From NCBI RefSeq assembly GCF_000717175.1, contig NZ_JNYD01000008.1, positions 62,001 to 126,000 of the forward strand: a DNA stretch of 64,000 nt, read 5' to 3'. The translations under genes and the position numbers were made by a program. Below the pieces are notes generated by a model. The model saw only the letters and a list, made by a program, of their open reading frames with translations. It was not told the origin of the DNA and did no database searches. This DNA is from Pseudonocardia autotrophica. GTDB lineage: Bacteria > Actinomycetota > Actinomycetes > Mycobacteriales > Pseudonocardiaceae. The stretch's first letter is position 1, and every line of letters begins with the position of its first letter. This document shows, piece after piece, positions 28,793 through 38,514 of this stretch.

Positions 28793-29026
28793 TCAGCCGT
28801 CGGGCCGGTCCCCGGCATCGGGCTCCCGCTCCTCCCGCCGGGGCCGCCCGGGGCGGCGCATCGGCGCCGCCGCCCCGGGCAGCCGGCCGGCGTCGGCCAG
28901 CGCCCGGCGGAGCAGGAACTCGATCTGGGCGTTGGTGCTGCGCAGCTCGTCGTCGGCCCACCGGACGAGCGCGTCGTGCACGGCCGGGTCGAGGCGCAAC
29001 AGGATCTTCTTGCGCTCGGAGGGCAT
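28793..29026 (-). CDS. Ribbon-helix-helix (Arc-like) DNA-binding protein
   Basis: 77 residues. KKILLRLDPAVHDALVRWA and STNAQIEFLLRRALADAG form the beta strand and two helices of an Arc/MetJ fold; the Arg-rich tail is disordered. It lies between the SPFH and GPP34 genes with 4- and 26-base gaps, so it is probably their autoregulator. The TGATATCA palindrome in the SPFH promoter is the natural candidate operator. Confidence 0.82.
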   Translation of the reverse strand: MPSERKKILLRLDPAVHDALVRWADDELRSTNAQIEFLLRRALADAGRLPGAAAPMRRPGRPRREEREPDAGDRPDG

Positions 29027-29030
29027 CCGG

Positions 29031-29963
29031 TTACGAGTAGAGCGAGCCCGTGTTGACGACGGGCTGGGTGTCGCGGTCGCCGCAGAGCACCACCAGCAGG
29101 TTGCTGACCATGCTCGCCTTGCGCTCCTCGTCGAGGTCCACGACGTCCTGCTCGCTGAGCCGGTCGAGGGCCTGCTTGACCATGCCCACCGCGCCCTCGA
29201 CGATCTGCTCCCGCGCCGCGACGACCGCGCCGGCCTGCTGGCGGCGCAGCATCGCCTGGGCGATCTCGGGGGCGTAGGAGAGCCGGGTGATGCGGGACTC
29301 GATCACCGCGACACCGGCCGACTCGACCCGCGCCGCGATCTCCGCCGACAGCCGCCCGGTGATCTCGTCGGCGTTGTCGCGCAGGGAGAGGCCGGGCGCG
29401 CCCTGGTTGTCGTACGGGTAGCTGGTGGCGATGTGCCGGACCGCCGTCTCGGACTGGATGGCGACGAACTCCACGAAGTCGTCGACCTCGAAGCTCGCCT
29501 TGGCGGTGTCCCGGACCTGCCAGACGACGACCGCGGCGATCTCGATCGGGTTGCCGTCCGCGTCGTTGACCTTGGCCAGCTCGGTCTCGTGGTTCCGGAT
29601 CCGCGTGGAGATCTTGCGTCGCTGCGTGAACGGGTTGAGCCAGCGGAACCCGCTGGTGCGGATCGTGCCGAGGTAGCGGCCGAACAGCTGGACCACGCGG
29701 GCCTCGCCGGGCGCGACGGCGGTGAGTCCGGCCGCGAGCACCAGGCCGACGAGCAGGGCGAACCCGCCCGCCCCGGCGGCCGCGGGCCCGAGCACGCCCG
29801 TGAGCGCGAGCAGCGCCACGCCGCCGAGGACGAGCACCAGCACCACCGCGAGCATTCCGAAGCCGCCGGCGCCGGACAGCGGGCGCTCCTCGACGCGCGG
29901 CTCGGGCATGTCGGGGAGGTCGCGGGCGGGGAGGACGGGCGGGGCGGCGGGGGAGTCGGGCAT
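29031..29963 (-). CDS. SPFH/band-7 domain membrane protein
   Basis: 310 residues: a proline-rich cytoplasmic tail, a hydrophobic hairpin at about 38-86, then a band-7 domain ([40 protein letters not shown]) and a coiled C-terminus. SPFH proteins assemble as cage-like oligomers in functional membrane microdomains. The ATG at 29963 is chosen over 29993 because of the AAAGGAG site 7 bases upstream. It heads an SPFH-RHH-GPP34 operon. Confidence 0.88.
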   Translation of the reverse strand: MPDSPAAPPVLPARDLPDMPEPRVEERPLSGAGGFGMLAVVLVLVLGGVALLALTGVLGPAAAGAGGFALLVGLVLAAGLTAVAPGEARVVQLFGRYLGTIRTSGFRWLNPFTQRRKISTRIRNHETELAKVNDADGNPIEIAAVVVWQVRDTAKASFEVDDFVEFVAIQSETAVRHIATSYPYDNQGAPGLSLRDNADEITGRLSAEIAARVESAGVAVIESRITRLSYAPEIAQAMLRRQQAGAVVAAREQIVEGAVGMVKQALDRLSEQDVVDLDEERKASMVSNLLVVLCGDRDTQPVVNTGSLYS

Positions 29964-29988
29964 GGCGGGCTCCTTTCGTGACATGCCC

Positions 29989-30008
29989 ACCATAGCAAAG
30001 TGATATCA
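29989..30008. promoter_or_regulatory. SPFH operon promoter with TGATATCA palindrome
   Basis: On the minus strand TATGGT (29994-29989) is a good -10, and a perfect palindrome TGATATCA (30001-30008) lies just upstream in the -10/-35 spacer. The AT-rich patch is striking in this GC context. A repressor such as the operon's own RHH protein bound here would block the promoter. Confidence 0.5.
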
Positions 30009-30057
30009 GGTTTTGCCAGCGAGCCGCCGAGCCCGTCGGGTCGTCCGGGCCGGAACG

Positions 30058-30098
30058 CGACGACGCCGGTCCCGCGGATCGCGGAACCGGCGTCGTCG
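30058..30098. terminator. Terminator after glgE
   Basis: A perfect 13-base stem CGACGACGCCGGT/ACCGGCGTCGTCG with a 15-base loop lies 15 bases past the glgE stop on the minus strand, in front of the SPFH promoter. Confidence 0.8.
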
Positions 30099-30112
30099 GA
30101 AGGGAAAGGGGC

Positions 30113-32122
30113 TCAGCCCCGGTGCACGCGCAGGATGTGCGCGACGTTCTCCAGCGGCTGCAGCCGCACGTAGTTGCGCTCCTGCCAGCGGAAGATGTCC
30201 CCGGTGATCTCGTCGGTGACCGTGAACTGGTCCTGCCAGTCCAGGCCCAGCTCCGGCATGTCGAGCCGGACGAAGCCCTCGCGCACCTCGTGCGAGTTGA
30301 GCGTGACGACCACGATCACCGAGTCGCCGCTCGCCGGGTCCGTCTTCGAGTAGACGAGCAGCTCGGGGTTGTCGACCTCGTGGAAGTGGATCTCGCGCAG
30401 CTGCTGCAGCGCCGGGTGGGCGCGGCGGATCTCGTTCAGCCGGCCGAGGAAGGGCTCGAGCGAGCGGCCCTCGTTCAGCGCGGCCTGGAAGTCCCGCGGG
30501 CGCAGCTCGTACTTCTCGGAGTCGAGGTACTCCTCGCTGCCCGGCTTGACCGGGGTGCCCTCGAACAGCTCGAAGCCTGAGTACACGCCCCAGGTCGGGG
30601 ACATGGTCGCGGCCAGCACGGCGCGGATCGCGAACATCGCCGGGCCGCCGGTCTGCAGCGACTCGTGGAGGATGTCCGGGGTGTTGACGAAGAGGTTCGG
30701 CCGGGCCTCGTCGGCGCGCTCGGCATGCATGAGCGCGAACTCGGCCAGCTCCTCCTTCTCCGTGCGCCAGGTGAAGTAGGTGTAGCTCTGGGTGAAGCCC
30801 AGCCGCGCGAGCCCGAACAGCCGGGCGGGGCGGGTGAACGCCTCGGCCAGGAACAGCACGTCGGGGTAGCGCGCCTTGACCTGCCAGATCAGCCAGTGCC
30901 AGAAGTTCGGCGGCTTGGTGTGCGGGTTGTCCACCCGGAAGATCCGGACCCCGTGCTCGACCCAGTGCAGCACGACCCGCAGCGCCTCGGCGTAGAGCCC
31001 GGCCGGGTCGTTGTCGAAGTTGATCGGGTAGATGTCCTGGTACTTCTTCGGCGGGTTCTCCGCGTAGGCGATCGAGCCGTCCGGCCGCACCGTGAACCAC
31101 TCCGGGTGGGCCTCGACCCACGGGTGGTCGGGCGCGCACTGCAGCGCGAAGTCGAGCGCGACCTCCATGCCGAGGTCCTTGGCGCGGGCGACGAACGAGT
31201 CGAAGTCGTCGATCGTGCCGAGCTCGGGGTCGATCGCGTCGTGCCCGCCGTCGGCGCTGCCGATGGCCCACGGGGAGCCGACGTCGCCGGGCTCGGCGTG
31301 CACGGAGTTGTTGCGGCCCTTGCGGTGCACCGTGCCGACCGGGTGGATCGGCGGGAGGTACACGACGTCGAAGCCCATGCCGGCGATCCGGTCGAGCTCC
31401 TTGGCCGCGGTGACGAACGAGCCGTGCACGGCGCGGCCGGTCTCGTCCCGCCCGCCGGTGGAGCGGGGGAAGAACTCGTACCAGGAGCCGTACAGCGCGC
31501 GCTCGCGGTCGACGTAGACCTGCTGGGTGCGGCCGCGGGTGATCAGCTCGCGCACCGGTCGCTCGGTCATGATCGCGTGCACGGCCGGGAACATCGCCGG
31601 GGCGACCCGGGCGTGCAGCGGCAGGGCGGTGTCGCGGAGCGCGTTGGCGGCGCCGAAGAGCAGGTCGCGGTTGGCGCGCTCGCTGGGCCGCCGGCCCACG
31701 CGCTGCAGCAGCCGGGCGCCCGTCTCCAGGTCGTTGGCCAGCTCGTCGGCGGTCTGGTGGACCCTCAGCTTGGCCTCGACGGCGTGTCGCCAGGTGGCCC
31801 ACGGGTCGCTCCAGGCGTCCACGCGGAAGGTCCACAGCCCCGGCTCGTCCGGCACCACGGTGGCGACGAACCGGTCCGTCCCGACCCCGTCGGGCAGCAT
31901 CCGCACGTGCTCGGCCTGCGCGGTGGAGCCGAGCCGCTTCCACACCACGTTGGCGGCGACGGCGTCGTGCCCCTCGCGCCACACCGTGGCGCGGACGGGG
32001 ATCACCTCGCCGACCACGGCCTTGCTGGGATGACGGCCGTCGCCCACCGCGGGACTGACGTCATCGATCCCGAGCCGACCGGTCATCGACAGCACCCCCG
32101 CGTTCGTCGTCGGATTGCGCAC
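30113..32122 (-). CDS. glgE: Alpha-1,4-glucan:maltose-1-phosphate maltosyltransferase
   Basis: 669 residues of GH13_3. It extends glucan by maltose units from maltose-1-phosphate. The nucleophile Asp is in [14 protein letters not shown], the acid Glu in [10 protein letters not shown], and [14 protein letters not shown] is a GlgE signature. GTG at 32122 and ATG at 32086 (MTGRLGI) are both possible starts; the second matches the usual family N-terminus better. With TreS, maltokinase and GlgB in the window the trehalose-to-glucan route is complete. Confidence 0.95.
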   Translation of the reverse strand: MRNPTTNAGVLSMTGRLGIDDVSPAVGDGRHPSKAVVGEVIPVRATVWREGHDAVAANVVWKRLGSTAQAEHVRMLPDGVGTDRFVATVVPDEPGLWTFRVDAWSDPWATWRHAVEAKLRVHQTADELANDLETGARLLQRVGRRPSERANRDLLFGAANALRDTALPLHARVAPAMFPAVHAIMTERPVRELITRGRTQQVYVDRERALYGSWYEFFPRSTGGRDETGRAVHGSFVTAAKELDRIAGMGFDVVYLPPIHPVGTVHRKGRNNSVHAEPGDVGSPWAIGSADGGHDAIDPELGTIDDFDSFVARAKDLGMEVALDFALQCAPDHPWVEAHPEWFTVRPDGSIAYAENPPKKYQDIYPINFDNDPAGLYAEALRVVLHWVEHGVRIFRVDNPHTKPPNFWHWLIWQVKARYPDVLFLAEAFTRPARLFGLARLGFTQSYTYFTWRTEKEELAEFALMHAERADEARPNLFVNTPDILHESLQTGGPAMFAIRAVLAATMSPTWGVYSGFELFEGTPVKPGSEEYLDSEKYELRPRDFQAALNEGRSLEPFLGRLNEIRRAHPALQQLREIHFHEVDNPELLVYSKTDPASGDSVIVVVTLNSHEVREGFVRLDMPELGLDWQDQFTVTDEITGDIFRWQERNYVRLQPLENVAHILRVHRG

Positions 32123-32208
32123 ACGGAAGCCCCGCCATCGTGTGCGTCACAACCGTACCTACCCCGTCCACCGCTGCGCGTAACGGGATCGGGCGTGGCG
32201 ACACGGGT

Positions 32209-32739
32209 TCACATGCTCTTCACCGAGCCGTCGTGACCGCCCGGCGACCCGCCGTCGGCGAGCGGTCGGTCCGGCTGCTCAGCGTGACCGGCCGCTGGTG
32301 CGCCCGGGTGGGAGACCACCCGTTCGAGCAGCTCGGCGAGCCGCTCGCGCTCCACCCGATCGAGCGCCCTGGTCAGCGGCGTGGCGGCCGCCAGCCGGGC
32401 GCCGACGCGCGCGACCACGGCCTCGCCCTCGGGCGTCGGCCGGGTGACCCGCTGCCGGCGGTCCCCGTCGGCCCGCACGCGTTCGACCAGGCCGCGCTCC
32501 GCCAGCTCGCGGGTCAGCGCGGACACCCGGGCGGGGTCGATGCCGAGCGCCGCGGCCAGCCGGCCCTGGGGGACGGGGTCGCGCAGGGTCCGGAGGAACC
32601 GGGCCTGGAGCGGGGTGAGGCCCTCGCCCGAGGCGGCCTCGTCGAGCAGGGCGGTGAGGCGGGCGGCGGCGAGGAGGACCGCCTCGCCGGCCCGCCGGCC
32701 CGACGGGTCGGGGACCGGGCCGGTCCCAGGGCTCGTCAC
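32209..32739 (-). CDS. MarR family transcriptional regulator
   Basis: 176 residues. LTPLQARFLRTLRDPVPQGRLAAALGIDPARVSALTRELAERGLVER is a clear MarR winged helix, followed by DRRQRVTRPTPEG. The GTG start overlaps the esterase stop (GTGA), so the two are translationally coupled. The position downstream of an iron-box promoter suggests it is expressed in iron starvation. The C-terminal 30 residues are Gly/Pro-rich and probably disordered. Confidence 0.85.
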   Translation of the reverse strand: MTSPGTGPVPDPSGRRAGEAVLLAAARLTALLDEAASGEGLTPLQARFLRTLRDPVPQGRLAAALGIDPARVSALTRELAERGLVERVRADGDRRQRVTRPTPEGEAVVARVGARLAAATPLTRALDRVERERLAELLERVVSHPGAPAAGHAEQPDRPLADGGSPGGHDGSVKSM

Positions 32740-34025
32740 AGCGCTTCCCGCAGCAGCCCGGCGAGGGCGTCGGCCAGTCCGGCCCGCCAGCAGGCGAGGT
32801 CGTGACCGCCGCGGAACTCCCGGTACCGCACCCGGTCGCCGCGGGCCCGCAGCGCGGACCGCAGCCGGCGGGTCGGCTCGCGCAGGACCCACTCCTCCGT
32901 CCCGACCTCGAGGTGGACCCCGTGGGTGCGCGGCCCGGCGGGCACCACCGAGGTGAGCCACTCGGCCGCGGCGCCGCCGGCCGGGTTCGGCCACCAGAAC
33001 GAGCCGGACTGGGACAGCGCGAGTCCGAAGCGCTCCGGCGCGACCTGGGTGGCGTACAGGGCCGTGAGACCGCCGAGGCTCTGCCCGACGACGGCGGTGC
33101 GGCCGGGCTCCGCGGACAGCGCACGCTGCTCCCCGGCCCAGCCCAGGACGTCGTCGCGCAGGAAGGCCACGAAGGAAGGGTCGCAGGCGAGCTCGCGCGA
33201 CCGCTGCGCGAGCGGCCCCGACGCCACGCCCACCGTGCGGACCGGCGGCAGGTCCCCGCGCGCGAGCAGGCCGTCGAGCGCGGCGGGCAGGCCCACCCCG
33301 GCCCAGCGCTCGCCGTCGAGCACCACCGCGACCGGGAGCGGCGCGGCAGGATCGGTCCCGGCGGGCTCGTGCAGCCAGACGGCGCGCCCGTCCGGCAGCC
33401 GGCCGTCGAGCACGGTGCCGACCCGGCCGGCCGGGCCGTCGAGGGGCGGGAGCGGCGGCGCGCCGGGGAGGGAGACCACCGAGGTGCCGTCGGGCAGGTG
33501 CTCGCGCGCGAGCGGATCGGGCCGGGCACGGGCGAGCCCGTCGAAGAAGCGGTGCAGCGCGTCGTGGTCGGCATCGGGCGCCGCGGCCAGTGCGCGGGCC
33601 CGCCGCTGCTCGACGGTCGCGGCCTGCGCGGGATCGGGCGTGCCGCCTGCCGCGATCGCGTACGAGGCCCGCCAGTCGCGCGGCATCCGGTGGGTGAGCA
33701 CCCAGGCGCCGGGCAGCCGCTCGGCGCGGCTCGCGTCGGGGTGGGCGGGATCGGCGATCTTGTTGGGCAGCACCAGGACGTCGGTGAGGCCCGGGGCGTC
33801 GGGCACCACGAACGTGACGGCGCAGGTGCCGTCGCCCAGGTCGTCGACGAGCGGGGTGCCGGTCGCGCGGACCGCCGCCAGGAACGCGGCCCGGTCCCCG
33901 GTGCGCAGCAGCCCGGCGACCAGGGGCGAGCACGCCGGGTCGAGGCGTCCGGGCGGCGCGGGCCGGGCGGCCTGCGGCGGGACCGTCAGGGCGAGCGGGC
34001 CGGGCGGCGGCGACGGGATTGACAC
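32736..34025 (-). CDS. Enterochelin esterase-like hydrolase (Fes/IroD type)
   Basis: 429 residues. An N-terminal Fes-type domain precedes the hydrolase with VVGQSLGGLTALYA (nucleophile Ser) and a C-terminal GGHDLACWR (His). Such enzymes cleave ferric siderophores to release iron in the cytoplasm. The only credible start is the GTG at 34025, which overlaps the iron box, so the mRNA must be leaderless or nearly so; a downstream start cannot be excluded. It is divergent from the siderophore-binding lipoprotein. Confidence 0.85.
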   Translation of the reverse strand: MSIPSPPPGPLALTVPPQAARPAPPGRLDPACSPLVAGLLRTGDRAAFLAAVRATGTPLVDDLGDGTCAVTFVVPDAPGLTDVLVLPNKIADPAHPDASRAERLPGAWVLTHRMPRDWRASYAIAAGGTPDPAQAATVEQRRARALAAAPDADHDALHRFFDGLARARPDPLAREHLPDGTSVVSLPGAPPLPPLDGPAGRVGTVLDGRLPDGRAVWLHEPAGTDPAAPLPVAVVLDGERWAGVGLPAALDGLLARGDLPPVRTVGVASGPLAQRSRELACDPSFVAFLRDDVLGWAGEQRALSAEPGRTAVVGQSLGGLTALYATQVAPERFGLALSQSGSFWWPNPAGGAAAEWLTSVVPAGPRTHGVHLEVGTEEWVLREPTRRLRSALRARGDRVRYREFRGGHDLACWRAGLADALAGLLREAL

Positions 34026-34046
34026 AAGGCTAGGTTTACCTAATAG
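34019..34046 (+). promoter_or_regulatory. Promoter of the siderophore-binding gene with DtxR/IdeR iron box
   Basis: TTGACA at 34019-34024 and TAATAG at 34041-34046 are separated by 16 bases. The spacer region 34025-34043 matches 14 of 19 positions of the DtxR/IdeR consensus TTAGGTTAGGCTAACCTAA. Bound iron-repressor would cover both divergent promoters. The expected transcription start is within 2-3 bases of the ATG at 34055. Confidence 0.75.
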
Positions 34047-34054
34047 TCCTGGCA

Positions 34055-35041
34055 ATGCAGCAAGTACCCCGCGCGGTGGTCGCGGTCCTGGTCGCGGCCC
34101 TGGCCCTGGTGGCCGCGTGCTCCTCGCCCGCGCAGGCACCGTCGGCGGCCCCCGCGACGACCGACGCCCCGGCCACAAGGACGGTCACCCACGCGCTCGG
34201 GACCACCGGGATCCCGGCCTCCCCGGCCCGCGTGGTCTCGGCGAGCGTCACGATGACCGGCCCGCTGCTCGGGCTCGACGTGCCCGTGGTCGGGACCGGG
34301 ACGACCCGGCCGGGCGGGGTCGCCGACCCCAACGGCTTCTTCCTGCAGTGGGCCGGCCAGGCCGTCGACCGCGGTGTCGCGGGCCTCGGCGGCCCGACCG
34401 TGCGCGTCGAGTCGGTGGCCGCCCAGCAGCCCGACGTGATCGTCGGCAGTGCCGTGGGTGCGGACGCCGTCACGCCCGAGATCTACGCGCAGCTCAGCGC
34501 GATCGCGCCGACGATCGTCCTCGACCACAGCCGGCTCTCCTGGCAGGAGCTGTCCGCGCAGCTGGGCCGGGACCTCGGGCGGGAGGCCCAGGCGACCGCG
34601 GCCGAGCAGGAGTACACCGCCCGGGCCTCCGCGGTCGGCGCCGGGCTGGACACGAGCCGCGAGGCGGTGGCCATGACCGTCACCGACAACGGGTTCAACG
34701 TGTTCACGGCGGAGTCGGCCCAGGGCAGGCTGCTGACCGGGCTGGGGCTGCGGCTCAAGGCGGTCGCGCCGAGCGGGGCGTCGGGCCTGGGCGGGTCGGA
34801 GGTGCGCCGGGACGTCGTGCCGGTGGCGGGGGAGAACGCGGGCATCTTCGGCGACGCCTCCCTGTTCTTCGTCAACGCGACGGACGAGGACGTGGCCGGC
34901 TACCGGACCGCCCAGCCGGTGCTCGGGTCGTTGCCGGCCTTCGCCGAGAACCGGGTCCACGCGCTCGGCCCGGAGTCCTTCCGGCTCGACCGCTTCAGCG
35001 CCGCCGCGGTGCTGGACCGCCTGGAGCAGCAGGGCTCGTGA
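34055..35041 (+). CDS. Iron-siderophore ABC transporter substrate-binding lipoprotein (FepB-like)
   Basis: 328 residues with a signal peptide and lipobox LVAAC (Cys22), then a class III periplasmic-binding fold (ASPARVVSASVTMTGPLLGL; QQPDVIVGSA; SAIAPTIVLD; the C-terminal RFSAAAVLDRLEQQ). It captures ferric siderophores for an ABC importer. No permease or ATPase genes are adjacent, so the lipoprotein works with a transporter encoded elsewhere. It is divergent from the esterase under a shared iron box. Confidence 0.9.
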   Translation: MQQVPRAVVAVLVAALALVAACSSPAQAPSAAPATTDAPATRTVTHALGTTGIPASPARVVSASVTMTGPLLGLDVPVVGTGTTRPGGVADPNGFFLQWAGQAVDRGVAGLGGPTVRVESVAAQQPDVIVGSAVGADAVTPEIYAQLSAIAPTIVLDHSRLSWQELSAQLGRDLGREAQATAAEQEYTARASAVGAGLDTSREAVAMTVTDNGFNVFTAESAQGRLLTGLGLRLKAVAPSGASGLGGSEVRRDVVPVAGENAGIFGDASLFFVNATDEDVAGYRTAQPVLGSLPAFAENRVHALGPESFRLDRFSAAAVLDRLEQQGS

Positions 35042-35090
35042 CACCCGCTGGATCGGTCACCGTACCGATCCCGTACTAGTCTCCGCCCCC

Positions 35091-37601
35091 GTGAGAGCCC
35101 TCCGCCGCTTCACCGTCCGCGCACAGTTGCCCGAACGGCTGGCCCCGCTGCAGACCCTGGCGACCAACCTGCGGTGGAGCTGGCACCCGGCCACCCGCGA
35201 GCTGTTCGCCACGCTCGACCCCGCCGCGTGGGAGCGCTCGGGGGAGGACCCGGTGCGGCTGCTCGGCGAGATCCCGACCGCGCGGCTGACCGAGCTGGCC
35301 GAGGACACCGAGCTGGTCCAGACCGTCGCCGGCCTGGCCGCCGACCTGGAGCGGTACCTCACCGAGGACCGCTGGTACCAGGGCGAGGAGGGCCTGCCCG
35401 CGGGCATCGCCTACTTCTCCATGGAGTTCGGCGTGTCCGAGGTGCTGCCGAACTACTCGGGCGGCCTCGGCGTGCTGGCCGGCGACCACCTGAAGGCCGC
35501 GTCGGACCTCGGGGTGCCGCTGATCGGCGTCGGGCTGCTCTACCAGTCCGGGTACTTCCGCCAGTCGCTCTCGCTCGACGGCTGGCAGCTCGAGCACTAC
35601 CCCGTCCTCGACCCACAGGGCCTGCCGCTGCAGCTGCTCACCGGGGCCGACGGGGCGCCGGCGATCGTCGAGGTCGCCATGCCCGAGGGCCGCACGCTGG
35701 CCGCGCGGGTGTGGCAGGCCGCCGTCGGGCGGGTGCCGCTGCTGCTGCTCGACGCGGACATCGAGGCCAACGACGCCGACCTGCGGACCGTCACCGACCG
35801 GCTCTACGGCGGCGACCAGGACCACCGCATCAAGCAGGAGATCCTCATCGGCGTCGGCGGCGTCCGGGCGGTCCGGGCGTACTGCGCCGCGACCGGCCAC
35901 CCGGAGCCCGAGGTCTTCCACACCAACGAGGGCCACGCCGGCTTCCTCGGCCTCGAGCGCATCCGCGAGCTGCAGTCGTCGAAGCGCCTCGACTTCGACC
36001 AGGCGCTGTCCGCGGTCCGCTCCGGCACCGTGTTCACCACGCACACCCCGGTCCCGGCGGGCATCGACCGCTTCCCGGTCGACCTGGTCCGCCGCTACCT
36101 CACCGACGCGCTGCTGCCCGGCCTCCCGACCGACCGGCTGCTCGCGATGGGCGCCGAGGACGACCCGGCCATGTTCAACATGGCGCACATGGGAATGCGG
36201 CTCGCGCAGCGGGCCAACGGCGTCTCGAAGCTGCACGGCGAGGTCTCGCGCGGCATGTTCGGCGGCCTCTGGCGCGGGTTCGACGCCGACGAGGTGCCGA
36301 TCGGCTCGGTCACCAACGGTGTGCACGGGCACACCTGGGAGGCCGCCGAGGTCTCCGGCCTGATCGGCGAGCCAGGGGCGTCGCTCGACCACGTCGGCGA
36401 CGCCGAGCTGTGGGGTCTGCGCAACGCCCTGCGCGCCCGGCTGGTCGACGAGGTCCGCCGCCGCGTCCGGGCGGCCTGGCTGGAGCGCGGCGCGTCGACG
36501 CCGGAGCTCGGCTGGACCGACCACGTCTTCGACCCGGACGTGCTCACCGTCGGGTTCGCCCGCCGCGTGCCGACCTACAAGCGGCTCACGCTGATGCTGC
36601 GCGACCCGGCCCGGCTGCGCGACCTGCTGCTCGACCCGCACCGCCCGGTGCAGCTGATCGTCGCCGGCAAGTCCCACCCGGCCGACGACGGCGGCAAGGC
36701 GCTGATCCAGCAGATCGTCCGGTTCGCCGACGACCCGGCCGTGCGGCACCGCATCGTGTTCCTGCCGGACTACGACATGTCGATGGCCCGCTACCTGTAC
36801 TGGGGCTGCGACGTCTGGCTGAACAACCCGCTGCGCCCGCTCGAGGCGTGCGGGACGTCCGGGATGAAGTCGGCGCTCAACGGCGGGCTCAACCTCTCCA
36901 TCCGCGACGGCTGGTGGGACGAGCTCTACGACGGCGGCAACGGCTGGGCCATCCCCACCGCCGACGGCATCGACGACCCGCACAAGCGGGACGACCTCGA
37001 GGCCCAGGCGCTCTACGAGCTGCTCGCCACCCAGGTCGCGCCGGCGTTCTACGAGCGCGACTCGGGGGTGCCGCCGAAGTGGACCGGGCTGGTCCGGCAC
37101 ACCTGGGAGACGCTGCGCCCGCAGGTGCAGGCCACCCGGATGGTCCGCGAGTACGTCGAGAACTGGTACGCGCCCGCCGCCGAGGCCGCCCGGACCGTCA
37201 CCGCCTCGGACTACGCCGGGGCGAAGGAGATCGCCTCCTACCGGGAGAAGCTGAACACCGCGTGGACGAAGGTGCAGGTCACCGGGGTCGACGCGTCCGG
37301 CCTGCCGGACACCCCGGTCGTCGGTGCCCCGATGACCGTGCGCGCGGCGGTCGACCTCGGCGGCCTCTCACCCGAGGACGTGATCGTCGAGGCGATCGTC
37401 GGCCGGGTCGACGAGGCGGACGAGCTCGACGACACGGTGCGCGTCGCGATGAAGCACGTCGGCGCCACGGACGGCGCGGACCGGTTCGAGGCCGTGGTCC
37501 CGCTGCCGCACGCGGGGCTCGCGGGCTACACGGTCCGGGTCCTCCCGCAGCACCCGCTCCTGGCCTCGCCCGCCGAGCTGGGCAAGGTCGTGCTGGCCTG
37601 A
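35091..37601 (+). CDS. glgP: Alpha-glucan phosphorylase
   Basis: 836 residues with the DUF3417 N-terminal domain (LQTLATNLRWSWHPATREL) of the alternative phosphorylase type. The PLP lysine is in EACGTSGMKSALNGGLN and the phosphate-site region in RRVPTYKRLT. It releases glucose-1-phosphate from alpha-1,4-glucan. TAGTCT at 35077-35082 lies 8 bases before the GTG. The transcription unit ends in the 42-base palindrome. It balances the GlgE/GlgB synthetic route in the same region. Confidence 0.95.
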   Translation: MRALRRFTVRAQLPERLAPLQTLATNLRWSWHPATRELFATLDPAAWERSGEDPVRLLGEIPTARLTELAEDTELVQTVAGLAADLERYLTEDRWYQGEEGLPAGIAYFSMEFGVSEVLPNYSGGLGVLAGDHLKAASDLGVPLIGVGLLYQSGYFRQSLSLDGWQLEHYPVLDPQGLPLQLLTGADGAPAIVEVAMPEGRTLAARVWQAAVGRVPLLLLDADIEANDADLRTVTDRLYGGDQDHRIKQEILIGVGGVRAVRAYCAATGHPEPEVFHTNEGHAGFLGLERIRELQSSKRLDFDQALSAVRSGTVFTTHTPVPAGIDRFPVDLVRRYLTDALLPGLPTDRLLAMGAEDDPAMFNMAHMGMRLAQRANGVSKLHGEVSRGMFGGLWRGFDADEVPIGSVTNGVHGHTWEAAEVSGLIGEPGASLDHVGDAELWGLRNALRARLVDEVRRRVRAAWLERGASTPELGWTDHVFDPDVLTVGFARRVPTYKRLTLMLRDPARLRDLLLDPHRPVQLIVAGKSHPADDGGKALIQQIVRFADDPAVRHRIVFLPDYDMSMARYLYWGCDVWLNNPLRPLEACGTSGMKSALNGGLNLSIRDGWWDELYDGGNGWAIPTADGIDDPHKRDDLEAQALYELLATQVAPAFYERDSGVPPKWTGLVRHTWETLRPQVQATRMVREYVENWYAPAAEAARTVTASDYAGAKEIASYREKLNTAWTKVQVTGVDASGLPDTPVVGAPMTVRAAVDLGGLSPEDVIVEAIVGRVDEADELDDTVRVAMKHVGATDGADRFEAVVPLPHAGLAGYTVRVLPQHPLLASPAELGKVVLA

Positions 37602-37605
37602 ACCC

Positions 37606-37647
37606 CGTGAGTGGCGATAGTCGCTATAGCAGCTATCGCCACTCACG
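37606..37647. repeat. 42-base palindrome (family copy 2)
   Basis: Arms CGTGAGTGGCGATAG (15 bases, perfect) flank an imperfect centre TCGCTATAGCAG in which two positions are swapped relative to copy 1. It starts 5 bases after the glgP stop and can terminate transcription. Confidence 0.9.
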
Positions 37648-37702
37648 ACCGGCGGGGATCGGGGGTTGACCTCGAGTCGGGTCGAGGTCCGAGGGTGTTG
37701 GC

Positions 37703-38140
37703 ATGACCTCCGTGACGAGCGCCCCGACCGTGTCCGACGACGCCGACCACGCCGCCGACCTGGCCGCCCTCCGGCGGGTGATCGCCGACGTCGAGACCGG
37801 GCTGAACACCAACGACGCCGAGCTGATGACCCGGCACTTCGCCGCGAACGCCGTGGCGGTGGGTGTGAACGGGCGCGCGACCGCCGGCCTCGACGCGCTG
37901 CGCGAGGTGCACGCGCAGGCGGTGACGGGCTTCCTGAAGGACCAGTACGCCCGCTACGAGATCGACGAAGTCACCTTCGTGCGGCCCGACGTCGCGCTCG
38001 TGCGCAAGCTGGCCCGCGCCGTCGACGCCGAGGGCACGCCGGTCGACCTCGACCACACCATGTCGGCGCTCTACGTGCTCGTGCGGGAGCAGGGGCGGTG
38101 GTGGATCGTGGCGCGGCAGAACACGCTGATCCCGCGCTGA
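37703..38140 (+). CDS. SnoaL/SgcJ-like NTF2-fold protein
   Basis: 145 residues. LRRVIADVETGLNTNDAELMTRHFAANAVAVGVNGR and VLVREQGRWWIVARQNTLI match the SgcJ/EcaC group of the NTF2-like superfamily. Members include small-molecule isomerases and hydrolases and many proteins of unknown role. No operon partner is evident. Confidence 0.82.
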   Translation: MTSVTSAPTVSDDADHAADLAALRRVIADVETGLNTNDAELMTRHFAANAVAVGVNGRATAGLDALREVHAQAVTGFLKDQYARYEIDEVTFVRPDVALVRKLARAVDAEGTPVDLDHTMSALYVLVREQGRWWIVARQNTLIPR

Positions 38141-38180
38141 TCCCGGCGCTGATTGCCCGGCGCTGATCTCCCGGGGTGGG

Positions 38181-38405
38181 TCAGCCGCAGCCGCACGCCC
38201 CGCCGCAGCAGCCGCCTCCGCCGCCGCCCGAGGGGGCCATCGCGGGGGCGCCGCCGGCGCGGCCGCCGAGCGAGACGGTGGAGAGGAGCTTGACGGTGTC
38301 GCTGTGGCCGTGCGGGCAGTCGGCCGGGTCCGAGGCCGCGGCCATGGGGCGGTCGACCTCGAAGGTCGTGGTGCACTCGTGGCAGCGGAACTCGTAGCGC
38401 GGCAT
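38181..38405 (-). CDS. FmdB-family zinc-ribbon protein
   Basis: 74 residues. The start MPRYEFRCHEC with a second Cys-x-His pair (ADCPHGH) is the FmdB zinc ribbon; the tail is a Gly/Cys-rich GGGGCCGGACGCG. The family is implicated in formamidase/nitrile-related regulation but the role is usually unknown. TATCCT (38418-38413) lies 7 bases before the ATG, a leaderless layout. Confidence 0.88.
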   Translation of the reverse strand: MPRYEFRCHECTTTFEVDRPMAAASDPADCPHGHSDTVKLLSTVSLGGRAGGAPAMAPSGGGGGGCCGGACGCG

Positions 38406-38467
38406 GGTCGAGAGGATACGTCGCGAGGTGCGCCGTGGTCACCGGCCGAGGCGGTGATCCACGGGCG

Positions 38468-38504
38468 GGCAGCGGAACGCTCGGTCTCCGGACGTTCCGC
38501 TGCC
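38468..38504. terminator. Terminator after the PadR-fusion gene
   Basis: A perfect 12-base stem GGCAGCGGAACG/CGTTCCGCTGCC with a 13-base loop, 10 bases past the stop of the leftward ParA operon. Confidence 0.75.
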
Positions 38505-38514
38505 GGAACGGGGA

